A stretch of 54,510 bases of DNA. Source: Mycolicibacterium chlorophenolicum. GTDB taxonomy: Bacteria > Actinomycetota > Actinomycetes > Mycobacteriales > Mycobacteriaceae. Of this stretch, positions 40,487 to 50,127 are shown piece after piece. Where the stretch lies: positions 611,172 to 665,681 of the forward strand of contig NZ_JYNL01000064.1 in NCBI RefSeq assembly GCF_001044235.1, read 5' to 3'. Numbering within the stretch: the stretch's first letter is position 1; every line of letters begins with the position of its first letter. Position numbers and translations under genes: made by a program. The notes beneath the pieces are model-generated. The model did not search any database, was not told the origin of the DNA, and was given only the letters and a program-made list of their open reading frames with translations.

Positions 40487-41248
40487 ATGAAAGCCCGTGA
40501 CGCAACCGTGCGCCGGCGGTCGGCGTGGCGGTTCGGGGTGCCGGTGGTGTGCGCGGCGGCGGGCCTGCTGCTCGGCGCCACACACGGGGTGTCCGGTGGC
40601 GACGAGATCCGGCGCAGCGACGCCCCCCGGCTTGTCGATCTGGTGCGCGAGACGCAGCGCTCGGTCGACCGGCTGACCGCGGAGCGGGACGCACTGGCGC
40701 CGCAGATCGAGAATCACCACGGCGGCTCCCCCACCGCGGCCGCGGCGCTGGCCGCGATCACGCGTCGTGCCGATGCGCTGGCCCCCGAGGCCGCGCTGAC
40801 GCCGCTGCGCGGCCCGGGCCTGGTGGTCACCCTCAACGACGCGCAACGCGACGCTCAGGGCCGGTTCCCGCGCGACGCGTCGCCCGACGACCTCGTCGTG
40901 CACCAGCAGGACATCACCGCCGTGCTCAACGCGCTGTGGAGCGCCGGCGCAGAGGGCATCCAGATGCAGGACCAGCGTCTGATCGCCACGTCGGCGCCCC
41001 GCTGCGTGGGCAACACGCTGCTGCTCAACGGCCGCACCTACAGCCCGCCATACGTGATCACCGCGATCGGGGACGCCGCCGCGATGCAGCGCGCCCTGGC
41101 CGCCGCCCCGCTGGTGACGCTGTACAAGCAGTACGCGGTGCGATTCGGCCTCGGCTACACCGAGGAGACCCGCGACGTCGAACTCGTCGGGTACACCGCG
41201 CCGGTGCGGATGAGGTTCGCCGAGCCGATCGGTCCGCTCGGCTACTGA
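40487..41248 (+). CDS. DUF881 membrane protein (Rv0012-like)
   Basis: A 253-residue protein with one N-terminal membrane helix (WRFGVPVVCAAAGLLLGATH), a coiled-coil stretch (VRETQRSVDRLTAERDALAP) and a DUF881 domain outside (LRGPGLVVTLNDA, ALWSAGAEGIQMQDQRL, AIGDAAAMQRAL, YTAPVRMRFAEP). DUF881 proteins accompany division genes across actinobacteria, but their biochemical role is not known to me. GAGGAG lies 9 bases before the ATG at 40487. Confidence 0.88.
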   Translation: MKARDATVRRRSAWRFGVPVVCAAAGLLLGATHGVSGGDEIRRSDAPRLVDLVRETQRSVDRLTAERDALAPQIENHHGGSPTAAAALAAITRRADALAPEAALTPLRGPGLVVTLNDAQRDAQGRFPRDASPDDLVVHQQDITAVLNALWSAGAEGIQMQDQRLIATSAPRCVGNTLLLNGRTYSPPYVITAIGDAAAMQRALAAAPLVTLYKQYAVRFGLGYTEETRDVELVGYTAPVRMRFAEPIGPLGY

Positions 41249-41271
41249 AGGCCCGGCGGTAGCCTGGGCAC

Positions 41272-41946
41272 ATGCAGGTTCTGGTCGTCGACAACTACGA
41301 CAGCTTCGTGTTCAACCTCGTGCAGTATCTGGGTCAGCTCGGGGTAGACGCGCAGGTGTGGCGCAACGACGACGACCGCCTGGCCACCGATGCCGACATC
41401 GCTTCAGTCGCAGAAGAATTCGACGGGGTGCTGCTCAGCCCCGGCCCGGGTACCCCGGAGCGGGCCGGCGCATCGATCCCCCTGGTCAACGCGTGCGCGG
41501 CAGCGGCGACGCCGCTGCTCGGCGTCTGCCTGGGGCATCAGGCCATCGGCGTCGCGTTCGGCGGCACCGTCGACCGCGCCCCGGAACTGCTGCACGGCAA
41601 GACCAGCACCGTCTTCCACACCGACAGGGGAGTGCTCAAAGGGCTGCCCGATCCGTTCGTCGCGACGCGCTACCACTCGCTGACGATCCTGCCGGGCACC
41701 GTGCCCGACGAGCTGGAGGTCATCGCCCGCACCGAAGGCGGCGTGATCATGGGCGTGCGGCACATCGAGCTGCCGATCCACGGTGTGCAGTTCCACCCGG
41801 AGTCGATCCTCACCCAGGGCGGGCACCGGATGCTCGCCAACTGGCTCGCCGAGTGCGGCGCCGCCCCCGCCGAGGCGTTGGTCGCCCGCCTCGAGAACGA
41901 GGTCGCGACCGCGGTGGCGGCCGCTACGACGCGAAGCTCAGCGTGA
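41272..41946 (+). CDS. pabA: Glutamine amidotransferase, anthranilate / aminodeoxychorismate synthase component II
   Basis: A class I glutamine amidotransferase of 224 residues that supplies ammonia to chorismate-using enzymes for folate or tryptophan synthesis. Motifs: VLVVDNYDSFVFNL, SPGPGTPERAG, the nucleophile cysteine in GVCLGHQAIG, RYHSL, and the His-Glu pair in VQFHPESIL. In M. tuberculosis the same gene (Rv0013) is called trpG; as no other trp genes stand here, a dual or folate role is likely. The last 23 bases overlap the end of the converging pknB. Confidence 0.92.
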   Translation: MQVLVVDNYDSFVFNLVQYLGQLGVDAQVWRNDDDRLATDADIASVAEEFDGVLLSPGPGTPERAGASIPLVNACAAAATPLLGVCLGHQAIGVAFGGTVDRAPELLHGKTSTVFHTDRGVLKGLPDPFVATRYHSLTILPGTVPDELEVIARTEGGVIMGVRHIELPIHGVQFHPESILTQGGHRMLANWLAECGAAPAEALVARLENEVATAVAAATTRSSA

Positions 41947-43789
41947 TCCGCGAGCCGTAGGTCACCGCGGTACCCGGGGCCGGGCTCTGGGTGACGACGG
42001 CGTTGGTCCGCTGACCGCTGTTCTGCACGTCGGCGCCCTTGTCCAGGGAGCCCGTCCAGCCCAGTGCGCGCAGCCGCGGTTCGGCGTCGGTCCAGAACTG
42101 GCCGGTCAGGTCCGGCATCACGAACTGGTTGCCGCGGGAGACCTGGATCTGGATCACGTTGTCCTGCGGCACGGTCTGGCCCGCCGCCGGATCGCTGCCC
42201 ATGATCTGCCCGGCGGCGGTGGTGCTGTCGACCTCGACCGGAACGGTCTTGGTGAACCCGGATGCGGACATGATCTGCTGGCACACCTCGATGGTCTGCC
42301 CCACGCAGTCGGGTACGACGGCCGTCGACGGGCCCTTGCCGATGACGATGGTGATCTCGTTGGTGATCGCCGAGGTCTGGTTGGCCGGCGGCACCGTCGA
42401 CAGCACGCGGTCGCGCTGCTCGGGCAGCGACGCCGACGTGGTCTGCCGGAAGCGGCTGAAGCCCGTGTCGGTGAGTTTCTTGACCGCGTCGCCGTAGCTC
42501 AGGCCGGACACGTCGGGCACTTCGCGCTGCTCGGGTCCCGTCGACACGTTGACGGTGATCTCGTCGCCGGCGCTGACGGAGGAGTTGGCGGCCGGATCGG
42601 TACTGATGACGTGATCGGGCGGCACTTCCGAATCGGTGTTCTTCGCCACCGTGGTCTTGAAGCCGAGGTTCTGCAGGGCGGCGATGGCGTCCTCGGAGAC
42701 CTGACCGCGCACATCGGGCACCTGGACGTCGCGGGTCTCGCCGCCGAACATGTTGATCGCGATGGTGACCACCACGGTCAGCACGGCCAGCACCGCGACC
42801 GCGATCAACCAGCGGCCCACCGATCCGCTGCGCTCCTTGGCGATGTATCGGGGCTGGTGATCCACCGGGTCGGTGCGCAGGTGCGCGGGACTCGACGACA
42901 GCAGCGACGTGCGCTCGGCGTCGGTGAAGATCTTGGGGGCGTCCGGCCGTTCCCCGCTGTGCACCTTGACCAGGTCCGCGCGCATTTCGGCGGCCGTCTG
43001 GTACCGGTTGTCGGGGTTCTTGGCGAGCGCCTTGAGCACGACGGCATCGAGGTCGGGGGAGATGTCGGCATGCCGCGCGGACGGCGGCACCGGGTCCTCC
43101 CGGACGTGCTGGTAGGCCACCGCGACGGGGGAATCGCCGACGAACGGCGGTTCGCCGGTGAGGATCTCGTAGAGCACGCAGCCGAGCGAGTACACGTCGG
43201 AACGGGCGTCGACCTTGACGCCGCGGGCCTGTTCGGGGGAGAGGTACTGCGCGGTGCCGATCACCGCGGCCGTCTGGGTGACCGGGTTGCCGGCGTCGGC
43301 GATGGCGCGGGCGATGCCGAAGTCCATCACCTTCACCGCACCGCTCTTGCTGATCATGATGTTCGCGGGCTTGACGTCGCGGTGGATGATGCCGTGCTGA
43401 TGGCTGAAGTTCAGGGCCTGGCAGGCGTCGGCGATGACCTCGATGGCCCGTTTGGCCGGCATCGGGCCCTCGGTGTGGACGATGTCGCGCAGCGTGACGC
43501 CGTCGACGTACTCCATCACGATGTAGGGCAGGGGACCCGTCGGGGTCTCCGCCTCGCCGGTGTCGTACACCGCGACGATCGCCGGGTGGTTGAGCGCCGC
43601 GGCGTTCTGCGCCTCGCGACGGAACCGCAGGTAGAAGCTCGGGTCCCGGGCCAGGTCGGCACGCAGCACCTTGATCGCGACGTCGCGGTGCAGGCGAAGG
43701 TCGCGTGCCAGGTGGACCTCGGACATGCCACCGAAGCCCAGGATCTCGCCGACCTCGTACCGGTCGGACAGGTGCTGTGGGGTCGTCAT
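41924..43789 (-). CDS. pknB: Serine/threonine protein kinase PknB
   Basis: Essential receptor kinase that senses peptidoglycan fragments and lipid II and controls growth. The 621-residue protein has the Gly-rich loop GFGGMSEVH, Lys40 (VAIKVL), the catalytic HRDVKPANI (Asp138), MDFGIA and activation-loop Thr171/Thr173. A membrane helix (about 335-355, LIAVAVLAVLTVVVTIAI) leads to four PASTA repeats outside (VPDVRGQVSEDA, VPDVSGLSYGDA, VPDCVGQTIEVC, MPDLTGQFWTDA). The ATG at 43789 follows pknA by 7 bases; it is the last gene of the fhaA-to-pknB operon. Confidence 0.97.
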   Translation of the reverse strand: MTTPQHLSDRYEVGEILGFGGMSEVHLARDLRLHRDVAIKVLRADLARDPSFYLRFRREAQNAAALNHPAIVAVYDTGEAETPTGPLPYIVMEYVDGVTLRDIVHTEGPMPAKRAIEVIADACQALNFSHQHGIIHRDVKPANIMISKSGAVKVMDFGIARAIADAGNPVTQTAAVIGTAQYLSPEQARGVKVDARSDVYSLGCVLYEILTGEPPFVGDSPVAVAYQHVREDPVPPSARHADISPDLDAVVLKALAKNPDNRYQTAAEMRADLVKVHSGERPDAPKIFTDAERTSLLSSSPAHLRTDPVDHQPRYIAKERSGSVGRWLIAVAVLAVLTVVVTIAINMFGGETRDVQVPDVRGQVSEDAIAALQNLGFKTTVAKNTDSEVPPDHVISTDPAANSSVSAGDEITVNVSTGPEQREVPDVSGLSYGDAVKKLTDTGFSRFRQTTSASLPEQRDRVLSTVPPANQTSAITNEITIVIGKGPSTAVVPDCVGQTIEVCQQIMSASGFTKTVPVEVDSTTAAGQIMGSDPAAGQTVPQDNVIQIQVSRGNQFVMPDLTGQFWTDAEPRLRALGWTGSLDKGADVQNSGQRTNAVVTQSPAPGTAVTYGSRITLSFAS

Positions 43790-43796
43790 CGCAACA

Positions 43797-45074
43797 TCAG
43801 TTCTGGCTGGGGCGCACCGCGGGCGGCGGCGCGTGGACAGGGGGTCGTATTACCCACAAACGGGCGTTTTCATGATCGACGATGGCCGCGGGCGCGGCGG
43901 CCGGCGTCTCGGAGGTGCCGCTCTGCGACGGTGTCTCGGTGACCGTCGGGGGCGCGGGCGCGCGGTCCTTGCGGTCCTGCGCGTTGAGCACGATCAGGAT
44001 CGCGATGACGATCGCGAGCGCGCCCAGCACGCCGGCGGCCCACAGCAGCGCCCGCTGACCGGACGAGAACGTGCGTCGCGCCGGCGGCGCCGAGCGGTGG
44101 TGGCTGCCGGTGGTCCGGGTGCGGGAGGTGGCGGCCGGGGCGCGGCCCGTCGGCTCCGCGGGGCGGGGCGCGATGGTCGGCTTCACCGCGGCCGGCGCGG
44201 CGCGACCGATCGAGGGTGCGGCGTTGGGTCGGGGCGGGCGCCGGCCGGCGCGCACGGCGGCCACGGCGTCGGCGAACGGGCCGCCCGACTTGTAACGCAT
44301 GCCGGGGTTCTTCACCAACGTGATCTCGATCAGCTCGCGCACGTTCGGCGGCAGGTCGGCCGGCAGCGGGGGAGGGTTCTCCTTGATGTGCTTCATCGCG
44401 ACGGTCAGCGCGCCGTCCCCGGTGAACGGTCGTTTGCCCGAAACCGCTTCGTAGCCAACGACTCCCAACGAGTACACGTCGCTGGCCGCGGTCGCGTCGT
44501 GCCCGAGGGCCTGCTCCGGCGCGATGTACTGCGCGGTGCCCATCACCATGCCGGTCTGGGTCACCGGGGCCGCGTCGACGGCCTTGGCGATACCGAAGTC
44601 GGTGAGCTTCACCTGCCCGGTCGGGGTGATGAGGATGTTGCCCGGTTTGACGTCGCGGTGCACCAGGCCCGCGGTGTGCGCGACCTGCAGCGCGCGGCCC
44701 GTCTGCTCGAGCATGTCGAGCGCGTGCCGCAGCGACAGCCGGCCGGTGCGCTTCAGGACGGAGTTCAGCGGCTCGCCGTTGACGAGCTCCATCACGAGGT
44801 AGGCGGTACGGCCCTCGCCGTCGATGTCGGTCTCGCCGTAGTCGTAGACGCCGGCGATGCCCGGGTGGTTGAGCATCGCGACCGTGCGGGCCTCGGCGCG
44901 GAACCGCTCGACGAACTCCGCATCGGTGGAGTACTCGGCCTTGAGCACCTTGATCGCGACACGTCGGCCCAGCCGGGAGTCCACGCCTTCCCACACCTGG
45001 CCCATGCCGCCCGTGGCGATCAGGCGCTGCAGCCGGTACCGGCCCGACAGCGTCACTCCCACGCGCGGACTCAT
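43797..45074 (-). CDS. pknA: Serine/threonine protein kinase PknA
   Basis: Partner kinase of PknB controlling cell shape, division and cell-wall enzymes. The 425-residue protein has the ATP loop ATGGMGQVWEG, the lysine in VAIKVLKAEY, HRDVKPGNI and TDFGIAKAV, followed by GTAQYIAPEQALG. After the kinase domain come a Pro/Arg/Thr-rich juxtamembrane stretch, one membrane helix (LLWAAGVLGALAIVIAILIV) and a short outer tail without PASTA repeats, as usual for PknA. Confidence 0.97.
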   Translation of the reverse strand: MSPRVGVTLSGRYRLQRLIATGGMGQVWEGVDSRLGRRVAIKVLKAEYSTDAEFVERFRAEARTVAMLNHPGIAGVYDYGETDIDGEGRTAYLVMELVNGEPLNSVLKRTGRLSLRHALDMLEQTGRALQVAHTAGLVHRDVKPGNILITPTGQVKLTDFGIAKAVDAAPVTQTGMVMGTAQYIAPEQALGHDATAASDVYSLGVVGYEAVSGKRPFTGDGALTVAMKHIKENPPPLPADLPPNVRELIEITLVKNPGMRYKSGGPFADAVAAVRAGRRPPRPNAAPSIGRAAPAAVKPTIAPRPAEPTGRAPAATSRTRTTGSHHRSAPPARRTFSSGQRALLWAAGVLGALAIVIAILIVLNAQDRKDRAPAPPTVTETPSQSGTSETPAAAPAAIVDHENARLWVIRPPVHAPPPAVRPSQN

Positions 45075-45105
45075 TGCTCGCCTCGCTTCGCTCGACTTCG
45101 CGGAC

Positions 45106-46581
45106 TCACGAGGCCTCCCTCAACGCCGCCGCGATCGTCGCCCGCCCGATCGGCGCGGCCAGCGCGCCACCGGTCGCCTCGAGGCGGTTCCCGCCGTTCT
45201 CGACCAGCACCGCCACTGCGACCTTGGGTGCCTGAGCAGGCGCGAAGGCGATGTACCAGGCATGCGGGGGCGTGTTGCGCGGGTCAGTGCCATGCTCCGC
45301 AGTGCCGGTCTTGGATGCGATCTGCACGCCGGCGATGGCTCCCTTCTGCTGAGTCACCTGCTCGGCGGCGACCATCAAGTCCGTAAGTGTATCTGCGACC
45401 TGCTCGGGCACCGCTCGCCGCTCTTCGGTCGGCACGGTGGTGGCGATGTTCGCGAGGTCGGGTCCCTTGAGGCTGTCGACCAGGTACGGCTGCATCGTGA
45501 TCCCCTTGTTCGCCACGGTCGCGGCGACCATCGCGTTCTGCAGTGGAGTCAGGGCGACGTCCTTCTGGCCGATGCTCGTCATCCCCAGCGCCGCGGCGTC
45601 CGGGATCGGACCCAGCGTCGAATCGGCGACCTGCAGCGGAATCGCCGGCGGGGGCACGTCCACCCCGAATCCCTGCGCGACGGTGCGCAACCGGTCCGCG
45701 CCGGTGTTGACGCCCAGCTGGACGAACGCCGTATTGCAGGAGTGCGCGAACGCGTACTGCAGCGTCGCCGTGGGCCCGCCGCCGCACGATGATCCGCCGA
45801 AGTTCTCCAGCGTTGCGGTGCTGTCGGGCAGGGCGATCTGCGGGGACGCGGTCAGCTGCGTGTCGGGTGTCGCGCCGGACTGCAGCGCCGCGGCGGTGGT
45901 GAGCACCTTGAACGTCGACCCGGGCGGATACGTCTCGGAGATCGCGCGGTTCAACAGCGGTGAGTCGGGATCGTCGCGCAGCCGCTGCCACGCCTGCGAC
46001 TGCTCGGCCACGTCGTGGGTGGCCAGCAGATTGGGGTCGTAGGAGGGTGCGGACACCATCGCCAGGATCTTGCCGGTCGAGGGCTCGAGCGCGACCACGG
46101 CGCCCTTGCACGGGCCGTTGCAGCCCTTCTCCATCGAGTCCCAGGCGGCCTGCTGAACCTCGGGTCGGATCGTGGTCGCGACGTTGCCGCCGCGGGGGTC
46201 GCGGCCGGTGAAGAAGTCGGCGAGCCGGCGCCCGAACAGGCGCTGGTCCGAACCGTTGAGGATGGTGTCCTCGGCGCGTTCCAGACCGGTGCTCGAGTAG
46301 CTCAGCGAATAGAACCCGGTCACCGGCGCATAGGCCAGCGGATTGGGATACACGCGCAGGAACCGGAAGCGGCCCTCCGTCGACACCGAGTACGCGAGCA
46401 GCTGCCCGCCCGCGGAGATCTGGCCGCGCTGGCGGGAGTACTCGTCGAGCAGCACCCGCTGGTTACGCGGATCCGACCGCAGTCCGTCGGCGGTGAACAC
46501 CTGCGTCAGGGTGGCGTTGGCGAGCAGCAGCACGATCAGAGCCATGATCATGACGGAGATGCGGCGCAGGGAGGTGTTCAT
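45106..46581 (-). CDS. pbpA: Penicillin-binding protein A (class B transpeptidase)
   Basis: A 491-residue transpeptidase that cross-links peptidoglycan at septum and growth sites; the length is identical to M. tuberculosis PbpA. It has an N-terminal membrane anchor (about 10-28), a dimerisation domain and the transpeptidase motifs STFK (Ser222, Lys225), SCN (281-283) and KTG (SKTGTAEHG). The ATG at 46581 overlaps the rodA stop (ATGA 46578-46581). It works with the SEDS polymerase RodA encoded just upstream. Confidence 0.97.
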   Translation of the reverse strand: MNTSLRRISVMIMALIVLLLANATLTQVFTADGLRSDPRNQRVLLDEYSRQRGQISAGGQLLAYSVSTEGRFRFLRVYPNPLAYAPVTGFYSLSYSSTGLERAEDTILNGSDQRLFGRRLADFFTGRDPRGGNVATTIRPEVQQAAWDSMEKGCNGPCKGAVVALEPSTGKILAMVSAPSYDPNLLATHDVAEQSQAWQRLRDDPDSPLLNRAISETYPPGSTFKVLTTAAALQSGATPDTQLTASPQIALPDSTATLENFGGSSCGGGPTATLQYAFAHSCNTAFVQLGVNTGADRLRTVAQGFGVDVPPPAIPLQVADSTLGPIPDAAALGMTSIGQKDVALTPLQNAMVAATVANKGITMQPYLVDSLKGPDLANIATTVPTEERRAVPEQVADTLTDLMVAAEQVTQQKGAIAGVQIASKTGTAEHGTDPRNTPPHAWYIAFAPAQAPKVAVAVLVENGGNRLEATGGALAAPIGRATIAAALREAS

Positions 46582-47990
46582 ACCTTCTCGATCACCTCGG
46601 TACTGGCCGCCGCGATCGGACCCGGCGGAAGCGAGCGGCCCTCCAGGGGCCGGCGGGCGTTGTGGGAGATCCGCACCAGGATTGCCAGGAGTAGGTAATT
46701 GGCCACCAGCGACGAGCCGCCGTAGGACATCCAGGGGGTGGTCAGGCCGGTCAGCGGGATGAGCTTGGTGACGCCGCCGACAACGATGAAGAGCTGGATC
46801 CCCAGCGTGGCCGCCAGGCCGGCCGCCAGCAGCTTGCCGAAGCTGTCGCGCACGGCGATCGCGGTGCGCATGCCGCGGATCACCACGATCGTGTACAGCA
46901 GCAGCACGGCCGCGAGACCGACGAGCCCGAGTTCCTCGCCCACCGCGGCGGTGATGAAGTCCGTGGAGGCCGCCGGCACGGTGCCGGGCTGGCCGTTGCC
47001 CAGCCCGGTGCCGAAGATGCCGCCGGTGGCGAAGCTGAACAGCGACTGCACCATCTGGTAGCCGGCGCCGTCGGGATCGGCGAACGGGTCGCGCCACGTC
47101 TCGACGCGCACGCGGACGTGGTCGAACACGAAGTACGCCGCGACGCTGCCGACGGCGAACAGCGTCAATCCGAGCACTACCCAGCTGAACCGCTCGGTGG
47201 CGATGTACACCAGCACCAGGAACGAGGCGTACAGCAGCAGCGAGGTGCCGAGGTCCTTCTCGAAGATCATTACGCCGATCGAGGCGATCCACGCGGCCAG
47301 CAGCGGTGCCAGATCCCGCGGCCGGGGTAGGTCCATGCCCAGCACGTGCTTGCCGGCACTGGTGAACAGGCTGCGCTTGGACACCAGGACCGCGGCGAAG
47401 AAGATCAGCAGCAGGATCTTGGAGAACTCTGCGGGCTGAATCGAGAAGCCCGGCAACCGAATCCAGATCTTCGCGCCGTTCTGTTCCGACATCGAGCGCG
47501 GCAGGATCGCGGGGATGAGGAGCAGGATCAGACCGGTCAGCCCGCACACGTAGCCGTACCGGGACAGCAGCCGGTGGTCGCTCAGGAAGACGACCACGAG
47601 GGAGAACCCGATGACGCCGACCAGCGTCCACAGCATCTGCTGGTTGGCGGTGCCGCCCAGACCGCGGGCGGTGGGTTCACCCGTGGCGAGGTCGAGGCGG
47701 TGAATCATGACCAGCCCCAAGCCGTTCAGCAGGGCCACGACCGGGAGCAGCAGGGGATCGGCGTACGGCGCGAAGCGCCGCACGGCCAGGTGCGCGCCGG
47801 CGAACAGCGCGAGGTAGGCGACCGTGTACTGCGCGAGATCCCAGCGCAGACCCTGCTCCTGGTTCGCCTCGACGAGCAGCAGCGCGATCGTGGTGATCAG
47901 CGCGGCGAAGCCGAGCAGCAACAGTTCGGCGTTGCGGCGGTTCGGCAGTGCCGGCGTGACCTTCACCGGGGACTGCGGTTGTGTCGTCAT
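46578..47990 (-). CDS. rodA: SEDS-family peptidoglycan polymerase RodA
   Basis: Multi-pass membrane glycosyltransferase that polymerises lipid II, paired with a class B PBP. The 470-residue protein has about ten hydrophobic helices and SEDS landmarks such as LPGFSIQPAEFSKILLLIFF, AWIASIGVMIFEKDLGTSLL, FATGGIFGTGLGNGQPG, DFITAAVGEELGLVG and TPWMSYGGSSLVANYLLLA. The ATG overlaps the pstP stop (ATGA). The product may also be called FtsW-like; position and partner pbpA support RodA. Confidence 0.96.
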   Translation of the reverse strand: MTTQPQSPVKVTPALPNRRNAELLLLGFAALITTIALLLVEANQEQGLRWDLAQYTVAYLALFAGAHLAVRRFAPYADPLLLPVVALLNGLGLVMIHRLDLATGEPTARGLGGTANQQMLWTLVGVIGFSLVVVFLSDHRLLSRYGYVCGLTGLILLLIPAILPRSMSEQNGAKIWIRLPGFSIQPAEFSKILLLIFFAAVLVSKRSLFTSAGKHVLGMDLPRPRDLAPLLAAWIASIGVMIFEKDLGTSLLLYASFLVLVYIATERFSWVVLGLTLFAVGSVAAYFVFDHVRVRVETWRDPFADPDGAGYQMVQSLFSFATGGIFGTGLGNGQPGTVPAASTDFITAAVGEELGLVGLAAVLLLYTIVVIRGMRTAIAVRDSFGKLLAAGLAATLGIQLFIVVGGVTKLIPLTGLTTPWMSYGGSSLVANYLLLAILVRISHNARRPLEGRSLPPGPIAAASTEVIEKV

Positions 47991-49537
47991 GACACTTCCC
48001 GGCAGTTCGTTCCCGGTTCAGGTGGCGGGGGCGGCAGCGCCGTCACGGTGGGCGACGGGGTCGGCGACGGAGTGGGTGCCGGTGCGGGACCGGGCGGCGC
48101 GGGCGACGACGTCACGGTGCGCGGCGTCTCGGGCGCGGGCGGGGGAGCCGAGGTGCGTGAATCACCGCTGGGCGCAGGCGTTCCCGGGGCAGGCGTGGTC
48201 GACGGACGCGGCGGCGGCGCGGACGACGTCGGCGGACGGCTCGACGTGGCGGGGGAGCGCGGCGCGCAGACCGGGAGCACCGAACTGCGGGACAGTTCCT
48301 CGATCTGACCGATGGCGTCGTCGAGGGTGCCCGAGGGGAGACCCGCGATCACCTGGGCGCGTTCGGAGGGACGCATGTCGTCGACGCCGAGCAGCCGGCA
48401 GCCCAGGTTGTCGCGCGACTGGTCGGCGCTGATGAGGGACAGCTCGTTGCGGGCGTTCAGGCAGCCCAGCAGATACGGCTCCTGGAGAGAGATCCCGAGA
48501 AAGGAGCCCTGAACACCACGCATGATCGAGACGATGCCGTCGTGTTCGCTGACGTAGTAGTTGTTGCGGACGATTTCACGGGCGACCGCCAAGCCGGCGA
48601 GGACCGCCAGCACCAGCACCGCGGCCGCGAGGTAGATGCGGCGTCGCGAGCGTGGACGCGGCGGGGGTTCCTCGGGTTGCGGCACAACACGTTTGGCGGT
48701 GTTGCGTTTCGGATTGAACGCCGACGCCCGGCCCGCCGCGGTGTTCGGCGGCGCGCTCTGGTCGTCGTCACCGGAAACCGCGCCGGCCAGGATCGGCTGG
48801 GTCTGGCCGTAGTCGTGGGAGTTGACGTCCACCACGTCGGCGACCACCACGGTCACGTTGTCGGGGCCGCCGCCGCGCAGCGCCAATTCGATGAGCCGGT
48901 CGGCACTTTCGGCGACGTCGGGGATCTGCAGCGCCTCGGCGATGGTGTCGTGGCTGACCGGATCGGACAGGCCGTCGGAGCACAGCAGGTAGCGGTCGCC
49001 GGCGCGGGCCTCGCGCATGATCAGCGTCGGCTCCACCTCGTGACCGGTGAGCGCCCGCATGATCAGCGAACGCTGCGGATGGCTGTGCGCCTCTTCCGCG
49101 GTGATGCGTCCCTCGTCGACCAGGGTCTGGACGAAGGTGTCGTCCTTGGTGATCTGGGCGAGTTCGCCGTCACGCATCAGGTAGCCGCGCGAGTCGCCGA
49201 TGTGGGCCAGGCCAAGACGGTTGCCCGCGAACAGGACTGCGGTGAGCGTGGTTCCCATGCCGTCCAGCTCGGGGTCGGCCTCGACGTGCGCGGCGATCGC
49301 CGAGTTCCCCTCGCGTATCGCGGTATCGAGCTTGCTGAGCAGGTCGCCGCCCGGCTCGTCGTCGTCGAGGTGGGCCAGCGCCGCGATCACCAGTTGAGAC
49401 GCCACCTCGCCGGCGGCGTGGCCGCCCATGCCGTCGGCGAGCGCCAGCAGCCGGGCCCCGGCGTACACCGAGTCCTCGTTGTTGGCGCGCACCAGCCCCC
49501 GGTCGCTGCGGGCCGCGTATCGGAGCACGAGGGTCAC
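47987..49537 (-). CDS. pstP: Serine/threonine phosphatase PstP (PP2C type)
   Basis: Reverses phosphorylation by PknA and PknB. The 516-residue protein has the PP2C domain with metal-binding motifs (NNEDSVY, ADGMGGHAAGE, HIGDSRGY, LCSDGLSD, GGGPDNVTV), a juxtamembrane linker, a membrane helix (about 305-322, LAAAVLVLAVLAGLAVA), an outer domain and a long Pro/Ser/Thr-rich C-terminal tail. I chose the GTG at 49537 (TLVLRYAARSDRG) because it overlaps the fhaB stop (GTGA); no start codon is available just upstream in frame. Confidence 0.97.
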   Translation of the reverse strand: MTLVLRYAARSDRGLVRANNEDSVYAGARLLALADGMGGHAAGEVASQLVIAALAHLDDDEPGGDLLSKLDTAIREGNSAIAAHVEADPELDGMGTTLTAVLFAGNRLGLAHIGDSRGYLMRDGELAQITKDDTFVQTLVDEGRITAEEAHSHPQRSLIMRALTGHEVEPTLIMREARAGDRYLLCSDGLSDPVSHDTIAEALQIPDVAESADRLIELALRGGGPDNVTVVVADVVDVNSHDYGQTQPILAGAVSGDDDQSAPPNTAAGRASAFNPKRNTAKRVVPQPEEPPPRPRSRRRIYLAAAVLVLAVLAGLAVAREIVRNNYYVSEHDGIVSIMRGVQGSFLGISLQEPYLLGCLNARNELSLISADQSRDNLGCRLLGVDDMRPSERAQVIAGLPSGTLDDAIGQIEELSRSSVLPVCAPRSPATSSRPPTSSAPPPRPSTTPAPGTPAPSGDSRTSAPPPAPETPRTVTSSPAPPGPAPAPTPSPTPSPTVTALPPPPPEPGTNCREVS

Positions 49538-49998
49538 GGGCGCAACTCGATCACCGTCTTGCCGATCCGCACCGGTGTGCCCATCGGAACTCGTACCGCC
49601 GTCGTCACCTTCGCCCTGTCGAGGTATGTACCGTTGGTCGATCCTAGGTCCTCCACGTACCATTCCGGACCTCGCGGCGAGAGCCGGGCATGGCGCGTCG
49701 AGGCGTAATCGTCTGTCAGCACCAGAGTGGAGTCATCGGCGCGGCCGATCAGCACCGGCTGGGTGCCCAGCGGGATGCGTGTGCCTGCCAGCGCACCCTC
49801 GGTGACGACGAGCTGACGGGGGACGTTGCGTGCCCGGTTGGGCAGTAGCGACCCGCGCAGCGCCAGCCCGCGGCGGACCATCACCGCGCCGGTGGGCGCG
49901 TAGATGTCGGTGCGCAGGATGCGCAGCACCGACCAGATGAACAACCAGAGCAACAACAGGAAGCCGACGCGCGTCAGCTGCAGTATCAGCCCCTGCAT
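49534..49998 (-). CDS. fhaB: FHA-domain protein FhaB (FipA)
   Basis: A 154-residue membrane-anchored phosphothreonine reader. One N-terminal helix (GLILQLTRVGFLLLLWLFIW) is followed by an FHA domain with the key residues in LIGRADDSTLVL, STRHARLSPRG and DLGSTNGTYLD. In mycobacteria it binds phosphorylated partners such as FtsZ/FtsQ and the PknA/B network. I chose the ATG at 49998, preceded by AGAGGA; the frame upstream is basic and not conserved. The stop overlaps the pstP start. Confidence 0.95.
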   Translation of the reverse strand: MQGLILQLTRVGFLLLLWLFIWSVLRILRTDIYAPTGAVMVRRGLALRGSLLPNRARNVPRQLVVTEGALAGTRIPLGTQPVLIGRADDSTLVLTDDYASTRHARLSPRGPEWYVEDLGSTNGTYLDRAKVTTAVRVPMGTPVRIGKTVIELRP

Positions 49999-50127
49999 CC
50001 GACGTCCTCTCCGTCCCCGCCATGCTCCTCGCGCAAGCGCTCGTCGGCGTCCCTGCGGCACCGCCACCATACGTGGGCGGCGGTCGACGTGAGGACCACG
50101 CGACCGCTACCCCCGTGCGTGCGAGCC